The notes under the pieces are model-generated. The model saw nothing but the letters and a program-made list of their open reading frames with translations. It searched no databases and was not told the origin of the DNA. Source: Faeciplasma gallinarum (lineage in GTDB: Bacteria > Bacillota > Clostridia > Oscillospirales > Ruminococcaceae). From it: a DNA stretch of 64,000 nucleotides. The stretch spans positions 1 through 64,000 of the forward strand of contig DVIR01000006.1 in assembly GCA_018711085.1 (NCBI GenBank). The letters are read 5' to 3'. Position 1 is the first letter of the stretch; every line of letters begins with the position of its first letter. A program made the translations under genes and the position numbers. This document shows, piece by piece, positions 1 to 8,327 of the stretch.

Positions 1-338
1 AGTCCCAATGTGGCCGTTCAACCTCTCAGTCCGGCTACTGATCGTCGACTTGGTGAGCCGTTACCTCACCAACTATCTAATCAGACGCGAGCTCATCTTT
101 CAGCGATAAATCTTTGGCAGCAAGGTCATGCGGCCTCGCTGCGTTATGCGGTATTAACGTTCGTTTCCAAACGGTATCCCACTCTGAAAGGCAGATTGCT
201 CACGTGTTACTCACCCGTCCGCCACTAAGTTAAATCAATGTCCATCCGAAAACTTCGATCAAAATAACTTCGTTCGACTTGCATGTGTTAGGCGTGCCGC
301 CAGCGTTCATCCTGAGCCAGGATCATACTCTTAATGAT
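1..338 (-). rRNA. rrs: 16S ribosomal RNA, 5' portion (partial)
   Basis: The reverse strand from about 338 down to the window edge reads as the first ~338 nt of 16S rRNA. The conserved 27F-type site (AGAGTATGATCCTGGCTCAG, one mismatch from consensus) starts at 331. It is followed by the GATGAACGCTGGCGGC block, the GTGGCGGACGGGTGAGTAAC block and helices of the 100-340 region. The mature 5' end is placed at about 338 by comparison with E. coli numbering (A8 = 331). The gene runs off the left edge, so the rest of the rRNA operon lies outside. The signature is clostridial; genus is not resolved here. Confidence 0.97.
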
Positions 339-378
339 ATTGTATCTTAGTCTCCTCTTTAAAGGAGATTAAAATCAT

Positions 379-389
379 GTTAAAGAGCT
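379..389 (-). promoter_or_regulatory. boxA antitermination element in the rRNA leader
   Basis: The reverse strand reads GCTCTTTAACA, a match to the bacterial rrn boxA core, about 40 nt upstream of the mature 16S 5' end. BoxA recruits NusB/S10 and prevents premature termination of rRNA transcripts. A short inverted repeat around 350-367 (TCTCC...GGAGA) lies between it and 16S and may belong to the processing stem. Confidence 0.7.
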
Positions 390-548
390 TAAACTCTTTG
401 CTCGGTATTAAACCGGCTTGTACATTTTATTGTCTTGTACTTGACTTCTTTGGAATTACTCAAAAGTAATTTCTCAAGGGTCTTTGTTTTTCTCATTGTT
501 CAATTTTCAAGCTGCCATCTTGCTGCCCGTTTTTTGGGGTGCTTGTTT

Positions 549-578
549 AGCATACCACATCTGTGACCGCCTTGTCAA
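549..578 (-). promoter_or_regulatory. rRNA promoter, proximal
   Basis: On the reverse strand TTGACA (573-578) and TATGCT (549-554) are separated by 18 bp. It is the promoter nearest to 16S, about 210 nt upstream. GTGG directly precedes the -10, as in the next promoter upstream. Confidence 0.8.
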
Positions 579-683
579 GCCTTTTTTCAAAAAATATTTG
601 AGTCCTGACATCTTTAAGTCCGACTCGCTTTATTTTTCGCTTTAAGCCTTTTCTTTTGCGTCCGTCTCACAGACAGCTCGCTT

Positions 684-712
684 ATCTTACCACATCCGCG
701 GCGCTTTGTCAA
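684..712 (-). promoter_or_regulatory. rRNA promoter, middle
   Basis: On the reverse strand TTGACA (707-712) and TAAGAT (684-689) are separated by 17 bp. The start of its transcript carries a small hairpin (GTCT-GTG-AGAC) resembling the one after the distal promoter. Confidence 0.8.
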
Positions 713-805
713 GTACCTGTTCCGAAGTTTTTTAAAACTTTTTCTCGGCCGTCAGGTTGCTCTATGACTGCGTCGTTGCGGCGTCTGTCGTAAGACAGCT
801 TATTT

Positions 806-834
806 AGAATACACCTGAGTGCGAAAAAAGTCAA
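806..834 (-). promoter_or_regulatory. rRNA promoter, distal
   Basis: On the reverse strand TTGACT (829-834) and TATTCT (806-811) are separated by 17 bp. The downstream hairpin (CTGTC-TTAC-GACAG) is similar in position and sequence to that after the middle promoter. The whole 339-908 stretch contains only this promoter array, the boxA and leader; no protein gene is seen. Confidence 0.75.
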
Positions 835-908
835 GAGGATTTTTTAGATTTATCGGAATTGCTCTTTCAGGCACGATTTTTGGGATGTTTTATATGCAAA
901 ATGCACCT

Positions 909-2042
909 TTAGTTTATTAAGTTCAGCTTAACGAGGTTAGTATCCGTGGCAAAATTGTCTGCATTATATAAAATCAGCACGCAATCGTACTCCGACACAT
1001 CGACATAGTCAGCGGGATTCGTCATATACCTGAGGTCTATTACATCTATATCCGAGCAGTTCTCTGCAAGAAACGGCACAAAGCAGTTTGCGTAAGAATC
1101 CTTTATAACAAGCATTTTCATTTGCTGCACATCGGAACGCAGGCTCACCAGCGGAGCGTTTTCCCCAAGGAAGCTGAGGTACTTATCCTTATATGACAGG
1201 TAGCTCGACAGGAACGGGCTGCCGACATATTCCCCATCGGAAAGAGTTCTTTTTAATGTGACGGTTTTCGAGTTGCTTATATAAAAGTCAACCGTGTCGG
1301 CCTCTATGCCGTTATAAAGAGTTTTAGAATGAAGAGATCCGTAGAAGCTGTGGCTTGCATGCATTATATTGAATCTGTCCACCGACGCAGGTGTAAAGCC
1401 CATCTTTGCCGCTGATTCCACGTATGCAATATACGCTCCGCGGGATGTCCAGTGGTGATCGGTTCGGTAATATATATAGTTGTCCCTTGCGTTTTTAAGC
1501 GCGTCAAAGACGTCGAGGTCTGAAACGCTGTCGGACGTATTTTCATACACATAGTTTATAAGCTCCTGCTGATCAAGCGTTCCGGAATAGTCCGGCACAA
1601 CATCGGCATACACGCCCGCGGCAGTGGGAGCGACCATAAGATAGACGGGTGCATCTATGCTTTCCGCAAAATCATTTATGGCGGCTATAGATTTGTCCAC
1701 CGTGTCATAGTCCGCCTCTTCTTCGATGAGAACCATTTGCTCATAGGGGGATCCCAGTATGCAAACGCCGTTCACAAGCTTTTTGCCCTGCAAAAGCTCA
1801 AGTCTTGTTCTGAGAGAAATCCAGTTTCTCCTCGCCGGAAAATGGTCATCCATATACTCCGAGAGGTTTTCTATAAACTCACCGGAAAAGTAGCTTTGCG
1901 CGGAAAACTCCGGAAGCTCGGCCAGGTACCTGTTTTCGCTCTCCGAAAAGTCCTCTTTGGGCAAAACCAACGCAAGCACAAAAAACGCCGCTATAAATCC
2001 GAAAAACATCACAGCATTTATAATGTCACAGACTTTTTTCAT
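909..2042 (-). CDS. DHHW-family extracytoplasmic acylation protein (AlgX/AlgJ-like)
   Basis: 377 aa. An N-terminal membrane anchor (residues ~8-28) is followed by an exported SGNH-like domain. The family-defining Asp-His-His-Trp motif is at residues 195-198 and a KDSYA segment carrying the likely serine lies near the C-terminus. DHHW/AlgJ/AlgX proteins work with MBOAT acyltransferases to move acyl groups, usually acetyl, onto exported polysaccharides. The MBOAT gene lies directly upstream with only 20 bp between, and a clear GGGAGG site precedes the ATG. The target polymer is unknown; no polysaccharide cluster is visible next to it. The pairing is confident, the substrate is inference. Confidence 0.85.
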   Translation of the reverse strand: MKKVCDIINAVMFFGFIAAFFVLALVLPKEDFSESENRYLAELPEFSAQSYFSGEFIENLSEYMDDHFPARRNWISLRTRLELLQGKKLVNGVCILGSPYEQMVLIEEEADYDTVDKSIAAINDFAESIDAPVYLMVAPTAAGVYADVVPDYSGTLDQQELINYVYENTSDSVSDLDVFDALKNARDNYIYYRTDHHWTSRGAYIAYVESAAKMGFTPASVDRFNIMHASHSFYGSLHSKTLYNGIEADTVDFYISNSKTVTLKRTLSDGEYVGSPFLSSYLSYKDKYLSFLGENAPLVSLRSDVQQMKMLVIKDSYANCFVPFLAENCSDIDVIDLRYMTNPADYVDVSEYDCVLILYNADNFATDTNLVKLNLIN

Positions 2043-2062
2043 ACCGTTTTGCCTCCCAACCT

Positions 2063-3463
2063 TTAAAAGTTAAAATACAGGAACGGGTTGTAACCGCCGT
2101 TTACGATGTACGCCGTGCATGCTATGAGCAAAGCGCCGGTAACAAGCGGCTTGACAACCATCAGCGCCTTTGAATCGCTGCCGCCGAGCTTTGCAAGGTA
2201 CTCCCTGCCCGCTCCGAAGGCAAAGAATATGCATATTGCAAGTATGAGTGCGCACTCGGACAGCCACGCTGTGAACTGCGAATCGGCAAAAGCCCCGCCG
2301 GCGCCGAACATAGCTCCGAGGTATGCCCATGCCGAGCCGAGCGAGTCGGTTTCAAACAGCACCCATCCCAAAACGACAGCAAGCATGGTATAAAGCCACG
2401 AAACCGCTGCGGGAAGCTTTGCAAGGATTTTTGAGAAGCCAAGGTGCTCTATTACAATGAGGACGCCGAACCAAAGTCCCCAAAGCACAAAGTTAAAGCT
2501 TGCGCCGTGCCAAAGTCCGGTCAAAAACCACACTATCAATAGGTTTCTCACAGTCTGAGCCTTTGTGCCTCTGCTGCCCCCGAGCGGGAAATAGACATAA
2601 TCTTTAAACCACGAGCCTAAGGTCATATGCCAGCGTCTCCAAAACTCCGAAACGCTCTTTGACAGGTACGGATAGTCAAAGTTTTTCGGGAAGTGGAAGC
2701 CGAGCATCCTGCCAAGTCCTATTGCCATATCGGAATAGCCCGAAAAATCAAAGTATATCTGAAACGTAAACGCAATTATTCCGAGCCATGCGGTTGCTGC
2801 GGGAAGCGTCGAATAGTCGCACGCCTTTATCTGCGCCCATACGTCGCCTATGCTGTTTGCCAAAAGCACCTTCTTTGAAAGTCCGCACATGAATATGCTG
2901 ATTCCGTCCGAAAGGTCGGATGTCCCGACGCTCCTTGAGTCAAGCTCCTTAGCGATGTCGCTGTACTTTACTATCGGGCCGGCGACTATCTGAGGAAAAC
3001 AGGTTACAAATGCGCCGAAGTTGATAAAGTTGCGCTGCACCTCGACTTTGTTGCGATAGCGGTCTATGGTGTAGGACATGGTTTGGAAGGTGAAAAATGA
3101 TATTCCTATCGGCAAAGGCAGTCCCGGGTCGGGTATGGACGTGCCGAAAACCGAGTTGACGGTGTTAATAAAGAAGGAGCTGTATTTGAACACAAACAAA
3201 AGCCCCAAATTCATCACAACCGACACTATAAGGCATGCCCGCCGCTTTGCCGTGCTGTCCGTCTTATCCATGATAATTCCGGCGAAATAGTCTATAAGCG
3301 TGGAAAGCAAAAGCACGCACACATACAAAGGCTCGCCCCAGGCATAAAAAATCAAGCCTGAGACAAACAGTATCAGGTTTTTAAATTTTTTCGGTGATAT
3401 AAAGTAGACAAGCATTACTATCGGAAGATAGTAAAATAAAAATTCCACTCCTGCAAAAACCAT
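2063..3463 (-). CDS. MBOAT-family O-acyltransferase (AlgI-like)
   Basis: 466 aa polytopic membrane protein with about 10-12 hydrophobic segments. The MBOAT hallmark is seen in the FWRRWHMTLGSW segment (His279) and the invariant membrane His in LTGLWHGASF (His319). AlgI-type proteins pass acyl groups across the membrane for O-acylation of alginate, peptidoglycan, teichoic acid or other glycans. It is followed by the DHHW partner gene. It starts 20 bp after the RNase M5-like gene and so is probably cotranscribed from the holA promoter; a local promoter cannot be excluded. The Shine-Dalgarno match is weak (GAGG about 14 nt upstream). Confidence 0.92.
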   Translation of the reverse strand: MVFAGVEFLFYYLPIVMLVYFISPKKFKNLILFVSGLIFYAWGEPLYVCVLLLSTLIDYFAGIIMDKTDSTAKRRACLIVSVVMNLGLLFVFKYSSFFINTVNSVFGTSIPDPGLPLPIGISFFTFQTMSYTIDRYRNKVEVQRNFINFGAFVTCFPQIVAGPIVKYSDIAKELDSRSVGTSDLSDGISIFMCGLSKKVLLANSIGDVWAQIKACDYSTLPAATAWLGIIAFTFQIYFDFSGYSDMAIGLGRMLGFHFPKNFDYPYLSKSVSEFWRRWHMTLGSWFKDYVYFPLGGSRGTKAQTVRNLLIVWFLTGLWHGASFNFVLWGLWFGVLIVIEHLGFSKILAKLPAAVSWLYTMLAVVLGWVLFETDSLGSAWAYLGAMFGAGGAFADSQFTAWLSECALILAICIFFAFGAGREYLAKLGGSDSKALMVVKPLVTGALLIACTAYIVNGGYNPFLYFNF

Positions 3464-3483
3464 ATTTGCTCGTTATCCTCGCG

Positions 3484-4101
3484 TCACATTTGTTGTTTTA
3501 TCTTTTCAACCAGCCTGCGGTACTCATCATAGCTTATCAGCCTGTTCAGCGCATCCAAAAGCGAATTTGACGGAAGGCGCTGCGGCAGCGACAGCTCCTT
3601 TAAAAGCTGTTCTCTCATCCATGACGAGTTCTTTGAACCGCTCAGGCCGTCCTCGTACAGATCAAGCCTTGTTATAAGTCTGTCACCATGGGGCTTACAT
3701 CCCCCGCCGGTTTCAGCGCCGTCTTTGAGGTCGTTTATGCACTTTTCAAGGGCGGACATTATTACCTCGTCCGGCACGCCCTCGACGCCGAGCTTGCCTT
3801 CGGCTGAAGGCTCCCGCTTTCGGCTCTCCTTGCCGTATATATCGGGGATGTATGCGTTCACAACCCGCCCGTTCGGCACTATGCCCCTGATGTATCCGCG
3901 GATTTTAAAGCCCGCGCTGTCGCTGTCCGTGAGTATTATTATGCCGCCCTTTTGGGCATACAGTCTTATAAGCTTTGCCGTTTCGGCGTCTTTAAATATG
4001 CCGAAACCGTTGGTGACTATGACCGGACAGTCTATCAGGTTTTTCAGCTTTGCCTTGTCGTATTTTCCTTCGACGACGACAGCTCCGTCACAGTGAAGCA
4101 T
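3484..4101 (-). CDS. RNase M5-like Toprim-domain protein (RnmV family)
   Basis: 205 aa. An N-terminal Toprim domain has Glu11 in VVEGKYD and the DxD motif at Asp59/Asp61 in LTDSDSAG. A C-terminal helical region of ~100 residues follows. This matches the RNase M5/DUF4093 group of Firmicutes; RNase M5 makes the final cuts in 5S rRNA precursors. It is somewhat longer than B. subtilis RnmV (~186 aa). A good ribosome site (GGGAGG) precedes the ATG. Its position between holA and surface-acylation genes gives no functional hint, though an rRNA operon lies 3 kb away. RNase M5 activity is inferred from family. Confidence 0.75.
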   Translation of the reverse strand: MLHCDGAVVVEGKYDKAKLKNLIDCPVIVTNGFGIFKDAETAKLIRLYAQKGGIIILTDSDSAGFKIRGYIRGIVPNGRVVNAYIPDIYGKESRKREPSAEGKLGVEGVPDEVIMSALEKCINDLKDGAETGGGCKPHGDRLITRLDLYEDGLSGSKNSSWMREQLLKELSLPQRLPSNSLLDALNRLISYDEYRRLVEKIKQQM

Positions 4102-4152
4102 GATTTAAAGCCTCCCAAGCATTTTTACCTTTACCGACCCGCGGCTTTTTCA

Positions 4153-5202
4153 TTACTTTGCGGAGAGCATCTTTGCAATGGCCTCCTCCAAAAGCACTTT
4201 CGGGTCTGTGCGCTTTGATTTCATGTCGGCATCGCAGTCGGAAAGTATCCCTAAGCATCGCCTTATTTTATCCATGGACATGCTGCGGCAGTCTCTGAAC
4301 GCATTTTCCGCCGCAAAGCTCCTTCCCTTATAAGAAAAATCGTTTATCATGTCCGACTCTGATTTTGCGCTTATTATAGCCGCCTTCGCGCGATACAGAT
4401 CCATCAGCGCGCTCGATATGACGAACAAAAGAGGTATAGGCTCGGCTTGCCGGTTATAAAGGCTGTTAAGCATGTCAAACGCCTGTGCGCTCTTCCCCGA
4501 CACAACGGCCCGAGAGAGTTTGTATGCATCGGCGTCGGTCTGACCGCTGACAAGCATGTCTATAATCTGATCGGTCACTTCGCCGCTTTGGGTGTACGCG
4601 GTGAGCTTGTCGCACTCGTTGTCAACCATGAGCAGGTCACAGCCGCAAAGCTGCGCCAGATATGCAGCGGACCTGTCGTTTATAAAGCAGCCCGACTTTG
4701 ACATTCGGTTTTGTATGTGCTTTACAAGCTCCGCGGGCTTGTGGTATGCAAACTCCGTGACAACGCCGCCGCACTTTGATATGTGCTCGGCAAGTTTCTT
4801 GTTTTTCGGGGAAAGCTGTTTTTTGCCCTCCGCCAGATCAACCCCTGTGGCGTATATAATTAAGGTTGTGGTACTCGGGTCTATTTCAGATATGATTTCG
4901 CAAAGGCGCTTTAGCTCGTCCTGGCGAAGAGTCTCGGCGTTTAAGTCATTTATCGCCGCAACGACCCTCTCCGAAAACACCGGGAGCGACTCGCATATGT
5001 CAGAAAGCTGAGAGCTTGAAAATTCAGCAGCGGGTATGAAATGATAGTTTAAATCTTTTGCGCTGTCCGGAACAAGCTTGTTTATAAGTTTTGATGTGAG
5101 GGCAGCTATGGTAGCCGAATCCTTTCCCCAAAACATATAGCACGGGCAAATCTTATTGGCGCGTATGCTGCTTACAAGCTGTGAGTCCGACATATACGGC
5201 AC
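4153..5202 (-). CDS. holA: DNA polymerase III delta subunit
   Basis: 349 aa with the chosen GTG start. The delta subunit of the clamp loader opens the beta clamp. The protein has the AAA+-fold delta pattern: an N-terminal YMFWGKDSA segment in place of a true Walker A, RVVAAINDLNA, and a C-terminal helical collar domain. The frame is open upstream to 5241, but an ATG there would lie beside the -10 box (5242-5247) and before the likely RNA start. AAGGGGA seven bases ahead of the GTG at 5202 supports this start. It heads an apparent four-gene minus-strand run (holA, RNase M5-like, MBOAT, DHHW). Confidence 0.9.
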   Translation of the reverse strand: MPYMSDSQLVSSIRANKICPCYMFWGKDSATIAALTSKLINKLVPDSAKDLNYHFIPAAEFSSSQLSDICESLPVFSERVVAAINDLNAETLRQDELKRLCEIISEIDPSTTTLIIYATGVDLAEGKKQLSPKNKKLAEHISKCGGVVTEFAYHKPAELVKHIQNRMSKSGCFINDRSAAYLAQLCGCDLLMVDNECDKLTAYTQSGEVTDQIIDMLVSGQTDADAYKLSRAVVSGKSAQAFDMLNSLYNRQAEPIPLLFVISSALMDLYRAKAAIISAKSESDMINDFSYKGRSFAAENAFRDCRSMSMDKIRRCLGILSDCDADMKSKRTDPKVLLEEAIAKMLSAK

Positions 5203-5241
5203 GGCAAAGTCCCCTTTCATCTTTAAAAAACGGTTATTCAA

Positions 5242-5270
5242 ATTATAATACTTTATCTGCCCGTTGGCAA
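5242..5270 (-). promoter_or_regulatory. holA promoter
   Basis: Reverse strand TTGCCA (5265-5270), 17 bp, TATAAT (5242-5247). Its position rules out translation starts upstream of about 5230 for holA. Confidence 0.8.
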
Positions 5271-5326
5271 TGGCATATTTGCCGCGCCGAAAAGTCTTAA
5301 ATCGATAAAGCGCGGCAAAAAAGCGG

Positions 5327-5354
5327 TTGACACCACCTGTATATATGTTAAAAT
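5327..5354 (+). promoter_or_regulatory. Promoter of the rubredoxin-like protein gene
   Basis: TTGACA (5327-5332), 16 bp, TAAAAT (5349-5354), about 105 nt upstream of the GTG start. The leader between has no obvious terminator or riboswitch. Confidence 0.65.
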
Positions 5355-5459
5355 AAAATTAAACAGTGCGCTTATGTTGATAACTTTTATTAAATATATA
5401 GATTAAAGAGCCGTCAACAGCCTGCCGTCTGTTAATACCCCGATAAAGGAGGAGTAAAA

Positions 5460-6134
5460 GTGAAATACGTCTGCTCGATATGCGGCTACGTATATGACGA
5501 TGAAAAGGAGGCAATACCGTTTAGTGAGCTTCCCGCGTCATGGTGCTGCCCTGTCTGCGGTGCGCCGAAGGATGTTTTTGTACCTGCCGAGCCTGAAAAG
5601 CCAAAGGACACAGACAACGCCGGTGAGCCGCAAAAAGATGTTGCGAGTGCATCACCGGAGGCAGCCGAAAGCGGCGACGACATCTTAGGATACACCGCCG
5701 TGGAGATGTCCGCAATAATGTCAAACCTCGCACGAGGATGCGAAAAACAGTACAAGAGCGAAGAATCCGCCCTTTTCAAAGAGCTTTCCGAGTACTTTTT
5801 AAAAGCTGCCCCGAAGGAGCAAAGACCGGATGCGGGAAAGCTGTCCGAGCTTTTATCTGCCGACATGACAAGCATTTACCCTCAGATATCGGACGCCGCG
5901 AAGGAGCAGGGTGACAGAGGCACTCAGCGGGTGTGCGTCTGGGGTGAAAAGGTTACGGCGGTAATGCGTTCGCTGCTTGAAAGGTTCAGAAGAGAAGGCG
6001 CAGGCTTCATATCCGGCAAAAAGGTATGGGTGTGTTCCGTCTGCGGGTTCATATACATAGGTGAAAACCCGCCGTCGGTATGTCCGGTATGCAAAGTCCC
6101 CGCATGGAAGTTTGACGTGGCAGAGAGGAGGTAA
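5460..6134 (+). CDS. Protein with two rubredoxin-type iron sites flanking a helical domain
   Basis: 224 aa, GTG start with a strong AAAGGAGG site. An N-terminal rubredoxin-like domain has ligands Cys5, Cys8, Cys30 and Cys33, with a shorter loop than classical rubredoxin. An acidic linker (~45-75) leads to a mostly helical region (~80-175) whose AAKEQGDRGT and WGEKV segments recall rubrerythrin-associated sequences. The C-terminus is a compact rubrerythrin-type rubredoxin domain with Cys192, Cys195, Cys208 and Cys211. A role in oxygen or peroxide defence, or in electron transfer, is likely for an anaerobe. The next gene encodes a 4Fe-4S protein and begins 4 bp after the stop, so the two are probably redox partners. 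Exact reaction unknown. Confidence 0.8.
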   Translation: MKYVCSICGYVYDDEKEAIPFSELPASWCCPVCGAPKDVFVPAEPEKPKDTDNAGEPQKDVASASPEAAESGDDILGYTAVEMSAIMSNLARGCEKQYKSEESALFKELSEYFLKAAPKEQRPDAGKLSELLSADMTSIYPQISDAAKEQGDRGTQRVCVWGEKVTAVMRSLLERFRREGAGFISGKKVWVCSVCGFIYIGENPPSVCPVCKVPAWKFDVAERR

Positions 6135-6138
6135 CATC

Positions 6139-6645
6139 ATGCCTAAGAGCTTATATTTCGCAGTCAGAAACCTTCGGCTTTGCACAAAGGACTGCCTTTG
6201 TCTGTATGTCTGCCCCACCGGAGCGTCCGACACCGAGAACAGCATAATAGACGTTGACAAATGCATAGGCTGCGGCGAATGTGCAAAGGCATGCCCGAGC
6301 GGAGCGATATCGATAGTTCCGGCGAGCTATCCCGCCCAGCAGAAAAAATCGGACGAGGTTTTGGCCAAGTCACGCATGGAGACAAAAAACAAAGCCGCAG
6401 AAGAAATCATCGCCTCTGCGCTGTCAGACGCGGCAGGCGACAAGGACGAGCGCAATCTCATGGCGGCGCTTGCAAAGGCGGCAAGGCTTGTGAACGAGGA
6501 TTTGCAAAGAGAATCGGGATACATGCTCCCCCAAAGCTCGAACACAAGAAAGCTGCTTGAGGCGCTGTGCAAAAACCCGCCGAAGGACGACTTTCCCGTC
6601 GAAACGGCAAAAAGGCTTTTAGAGCTGCTGCCGGACAACGGATAG
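6139..6645 (+). CDS. 4Fe-4S ferredoxin-like protein
   Basis: 168 aa. The start is the ATG at 6139, preceded by GAGGAGG and placed just after the upstream stop. The N-terminal ~60 residues carry two cysteine clusters, CTKDCLCLYVCPTGA and CIGCGECAKACPSGA, the second a classical 4Fe-4S motif. The first has the irregular spacing CxxxCxCxxxCP and may be incomplete or bind a cluster unusually. The C-terminal ~100 residues are helical without recognised domain. It probably exchanges electrons with the preceding rubredoxin-type protein. A shared terminator follows. Confidence 0.78.
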   Translation: MPKSLYFAVRNLRLCTKDCLCLYVCPTGASDTENSIIDVDKCIGCGECAKACPSGAISIVPASYPAQQKKSDEVLAKSRMETKNKAAEEIIASALSDAAGDKDERNLMAALAKAARLVNEDLQRESGYMLPQSSNTRKLLEALCKNPPKDDFPVETAKRLLELLPDNG

Positions 6646-6678
6646 CCGCCATAAAATGCTCAAGTCGAGTAAAACAAA

Positions 6679-6711
6679 AGAGTCTGCAAAAAATGCAGGC
6701 TCTTTTTATTT
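6679..6711. terminator. Bidirectional intrinsic terminator
   Basis: The stem AGAGTCTGCA / TGCAGGCTCT closes an A-rich loop, with T-runs on both sides. It ends the ferredoxin-like gene (plus) and rpiB (minus), which converge here. Confidence 0.85.
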
Positions 6712-6722
6712 TCTTATCGCTT

Positions 6723-7166
6723 TCAGCCGTTTTGCTCAAGCTTTGTTATCAGGTCAACGCGCCTTTGGTGGCGTCCGCCTTCAAACTCTGTCGTCAAGAA
6801 CAGGTCTACAAGCTCGCATGCCAAGCCCGATCCGACGACTCTTCCGCCGAGGCAAAGCGCATTGGCGTCGTTATGAAGCCTTGTGTACTTTGCGGAGTAA
6901 GCATCGGAGCATGCGCAGGCACGTATGCCCTTGATTTTGTTGGCGGCTATAGATATTCCTATTCCCGTTCCGCAGATGAGTATTGCTCTGTCTACAGTTC
7001 CCTTTACAACTTCCCTGCACACCCTCTCGGCAGCGTCGGGATAGTCTATTGCCTCGCCGGGTGCAACTCCGTAGTCGATGTACTCTACACCGATTTCATC
7101 GAGGTGCTTGCAAATCTCAAGTTTAAGAGCAGTTCCGGCGTGGTCGTTTCCGATTCCGATCTTCAT
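6723..7166 (-). CDS. rpiB: Ribose-5-phosphate isomerase B
   Basis: 147 aa, the usual RpiB/LacAB length. It interconverts ribose 5-phosphate and ribulose 5-phosphate in the non-oxidative pentose phosphate pathway. Recognisable features are the N-terminal IGNDHAG segment, the catalytic cysteine loop ILICGTGIGISI, and RACACSDAYSAKYTRLHNDAN. It is the last gene of a minus-strand run with dCMP deaminase, tsaE and tsaB. Some homologues act on allose or galactose 6-phosphates, but no such sugar pathway is adjacent. Confidence 0.95.
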   Translation of the reverse strand: MKIGIGNDHAGTALKLEICKHLDEIGVEYIDYGVAPGEAIDYPDAAERVCREVVKGTVDRAILICGTGIGISIAANKIKGIRACACSDAYSAKYTRLHNDANALCLGGRVVGSGLACELVDLFLTTEFEGGRHQRRVDLITKLEQNG

Positions 7167-7193
7167 ATTAAACCCAACCTTTCAGTTTTCGTT

Positions 7194-7883
7194 TTATATT
7201 TTCTTTTCAAGGCGGTCTTTTTCCGCCTTAGTTATCTGTAGATACTTTGCGTTCAGGGCTTTTGCGTCAGACGCCTCGCCGGCATGCGCAACCGCCGCCA
7301 TGCAAAGCGATGCGGCGTTTCCGAACATTACAGCCGTCGGAGCAAGCCTTACCCGCTCATCGTCCGCAAAAAGCTCATGCTTTATCTGCTCGGCGCAGTC
7401 GCCCACAAGTATTATGTCGCCGTCCCACTCGCCGGCGCACTTATATATTTGCTCGTCGCTCACAACGCCGTCCGGCAGGGCACATTTTAAGCAGCTGCCG
7501 TCGGAGTCGTATGCTCCGAAATAAACCACTCCCTGCCTTGCGCGCATGACGCTGAATATTCTCGCCTTTGCGCTGACGCAGCCGTATGCCAGCGCCTCAA
7601 GAGTTGAAACGCCTATGCACTTTTTGCCGTCATAGCAAAGTCCCTTCACCAAAGCTATGCCTATTCGCAAGCCGGTATAGGAGCCGGGGCCGTTTGCCAC
7701 CGCCACAAGGTCTATATCACTCAGCTCGATGCCCGCATCACCGAGCATTCTTATCACGAAGGGCAGTATCACCTGGGAGTGGGTGAGCTTTGTATAAACC
7801 GTGGTTTCGCAAAGCAAAAGCCCGTCTTTGATCACGGCGCAGGATGCGGTTTTTGAAGAAGTATCAATTCCCAATACCGTCAA
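7194..7883 (-). CDS. tsaB: tRNA threonylcarbamoyladenosine biosynthesis protein TsaB
   Basis: 229 aa from the TTG at 7883. ASKHA-fold scaffold protein that with TsaD and TsaE transfers threonylcarbamoyl to A37 of ANN-decoding tRNAs. The N-terminal LGIDTSSKTASCAV and the GPGSYTGLRIG motif are diagnostic. The frame is open to a GTG at 7892, but GGAGG overlaps that codon, while a spacing of seven bases favours TTG at 7883. It overlaps the end of tsaE by 20 bp, so translation is coupled. tsaD is not in this window. Confidence 0.93.
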   Translation of the reverse strand: MTVLGIDTSSKTASCAVIKDGLLLCETTVYTKLTHSQVILPFVIRMLGDAGIELSDIDLVAVANGPGSYTGLRIGIALVKGLCYDGKKCIGVSTLEALAYGCVSAKARIFSVMRARQGVVYFGAYDSDGSCLKCALPDGVVSDEQIYKCAGEWDGDIILVGDCAEQIKHELFADDERVRLAPTAVMFGNAASLCMAAVAHAGEASDAKALNAKYLQITKAEKDRLEKKI

Positions 7884-8313
7884 ACCTGTCACCTCCGCTG
7901 ATAGTTATTTTTCTGTCGTTTTCGCCGGTCTTTTCGATTTGTATTACGATGGCATCGGGCGGAAGCTCGTCCGCTATATTCTCGCTCCACTCTATCACTG
8001 CTGCGCAGTCGTCGGACAAATAATCGTAAAAACCTATGGATTCAAGCTCGTCCGCACCGCTGATTCTGTACATGTCAAAGTGGTATAGCGTGAGCGCTCC
8101 GTCGCCGGAATACTCGTTTACAAGCGCAAACGTCGGGCTGCTCACATCGTCCCTAAGACCCATGCCCATGGCTATCCCGTGGGTTATTGTGGTTTTTCCC
8201 ATGCCCATGCCGCCCTTAAAGGCGATTATGTCTCCGCCCTTTAACAGCCTGCCTATTTTTTTGCCGAGGCTGATTGTCTCGGATGCGGAATGTGTATATA
8301 CTGTAGCGCTCAA
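7864..8313 (-). CDS. tsaE: tRNA threonylcarbamoyladenosine biosynthesis ATPase TsaE
   Basis: 149 aa, TTG start with AAGGACGG upstream. The Walker A loop GGMGMGKTT (usual family form GDLGAGKTT) and the family segments SPTFALVNEY, LYHFDMYRI and VIEWSENI are present. ATP hydrolysis by TsaE resets the TsaB-TsaD-TsaE complex in t6A synthesis. Lies between dCMP deaminase and tsaB in one operon. Confidence 0.94.
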   Translation of the reverse strand: MSATVYTHSASETISLGKKIGRLLKGGDIIAFKGGMGMGKTTITHGIAMGMGLRDDVSSPTFALVNEYSGDGALTLYHFDMYRISGADELESIGFYDYLSDDCAAVIEWSENIADELPPDAIVIQIEKTGENDRKITISGGDRFDGIGN

Positions 8314-8327
8314 TAAGATCCGTCCTT

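Noticed and set aside
10..228. Open frame of 72 codons on the plus strand
   Set aside because: It is the complement of 16S rRNA.
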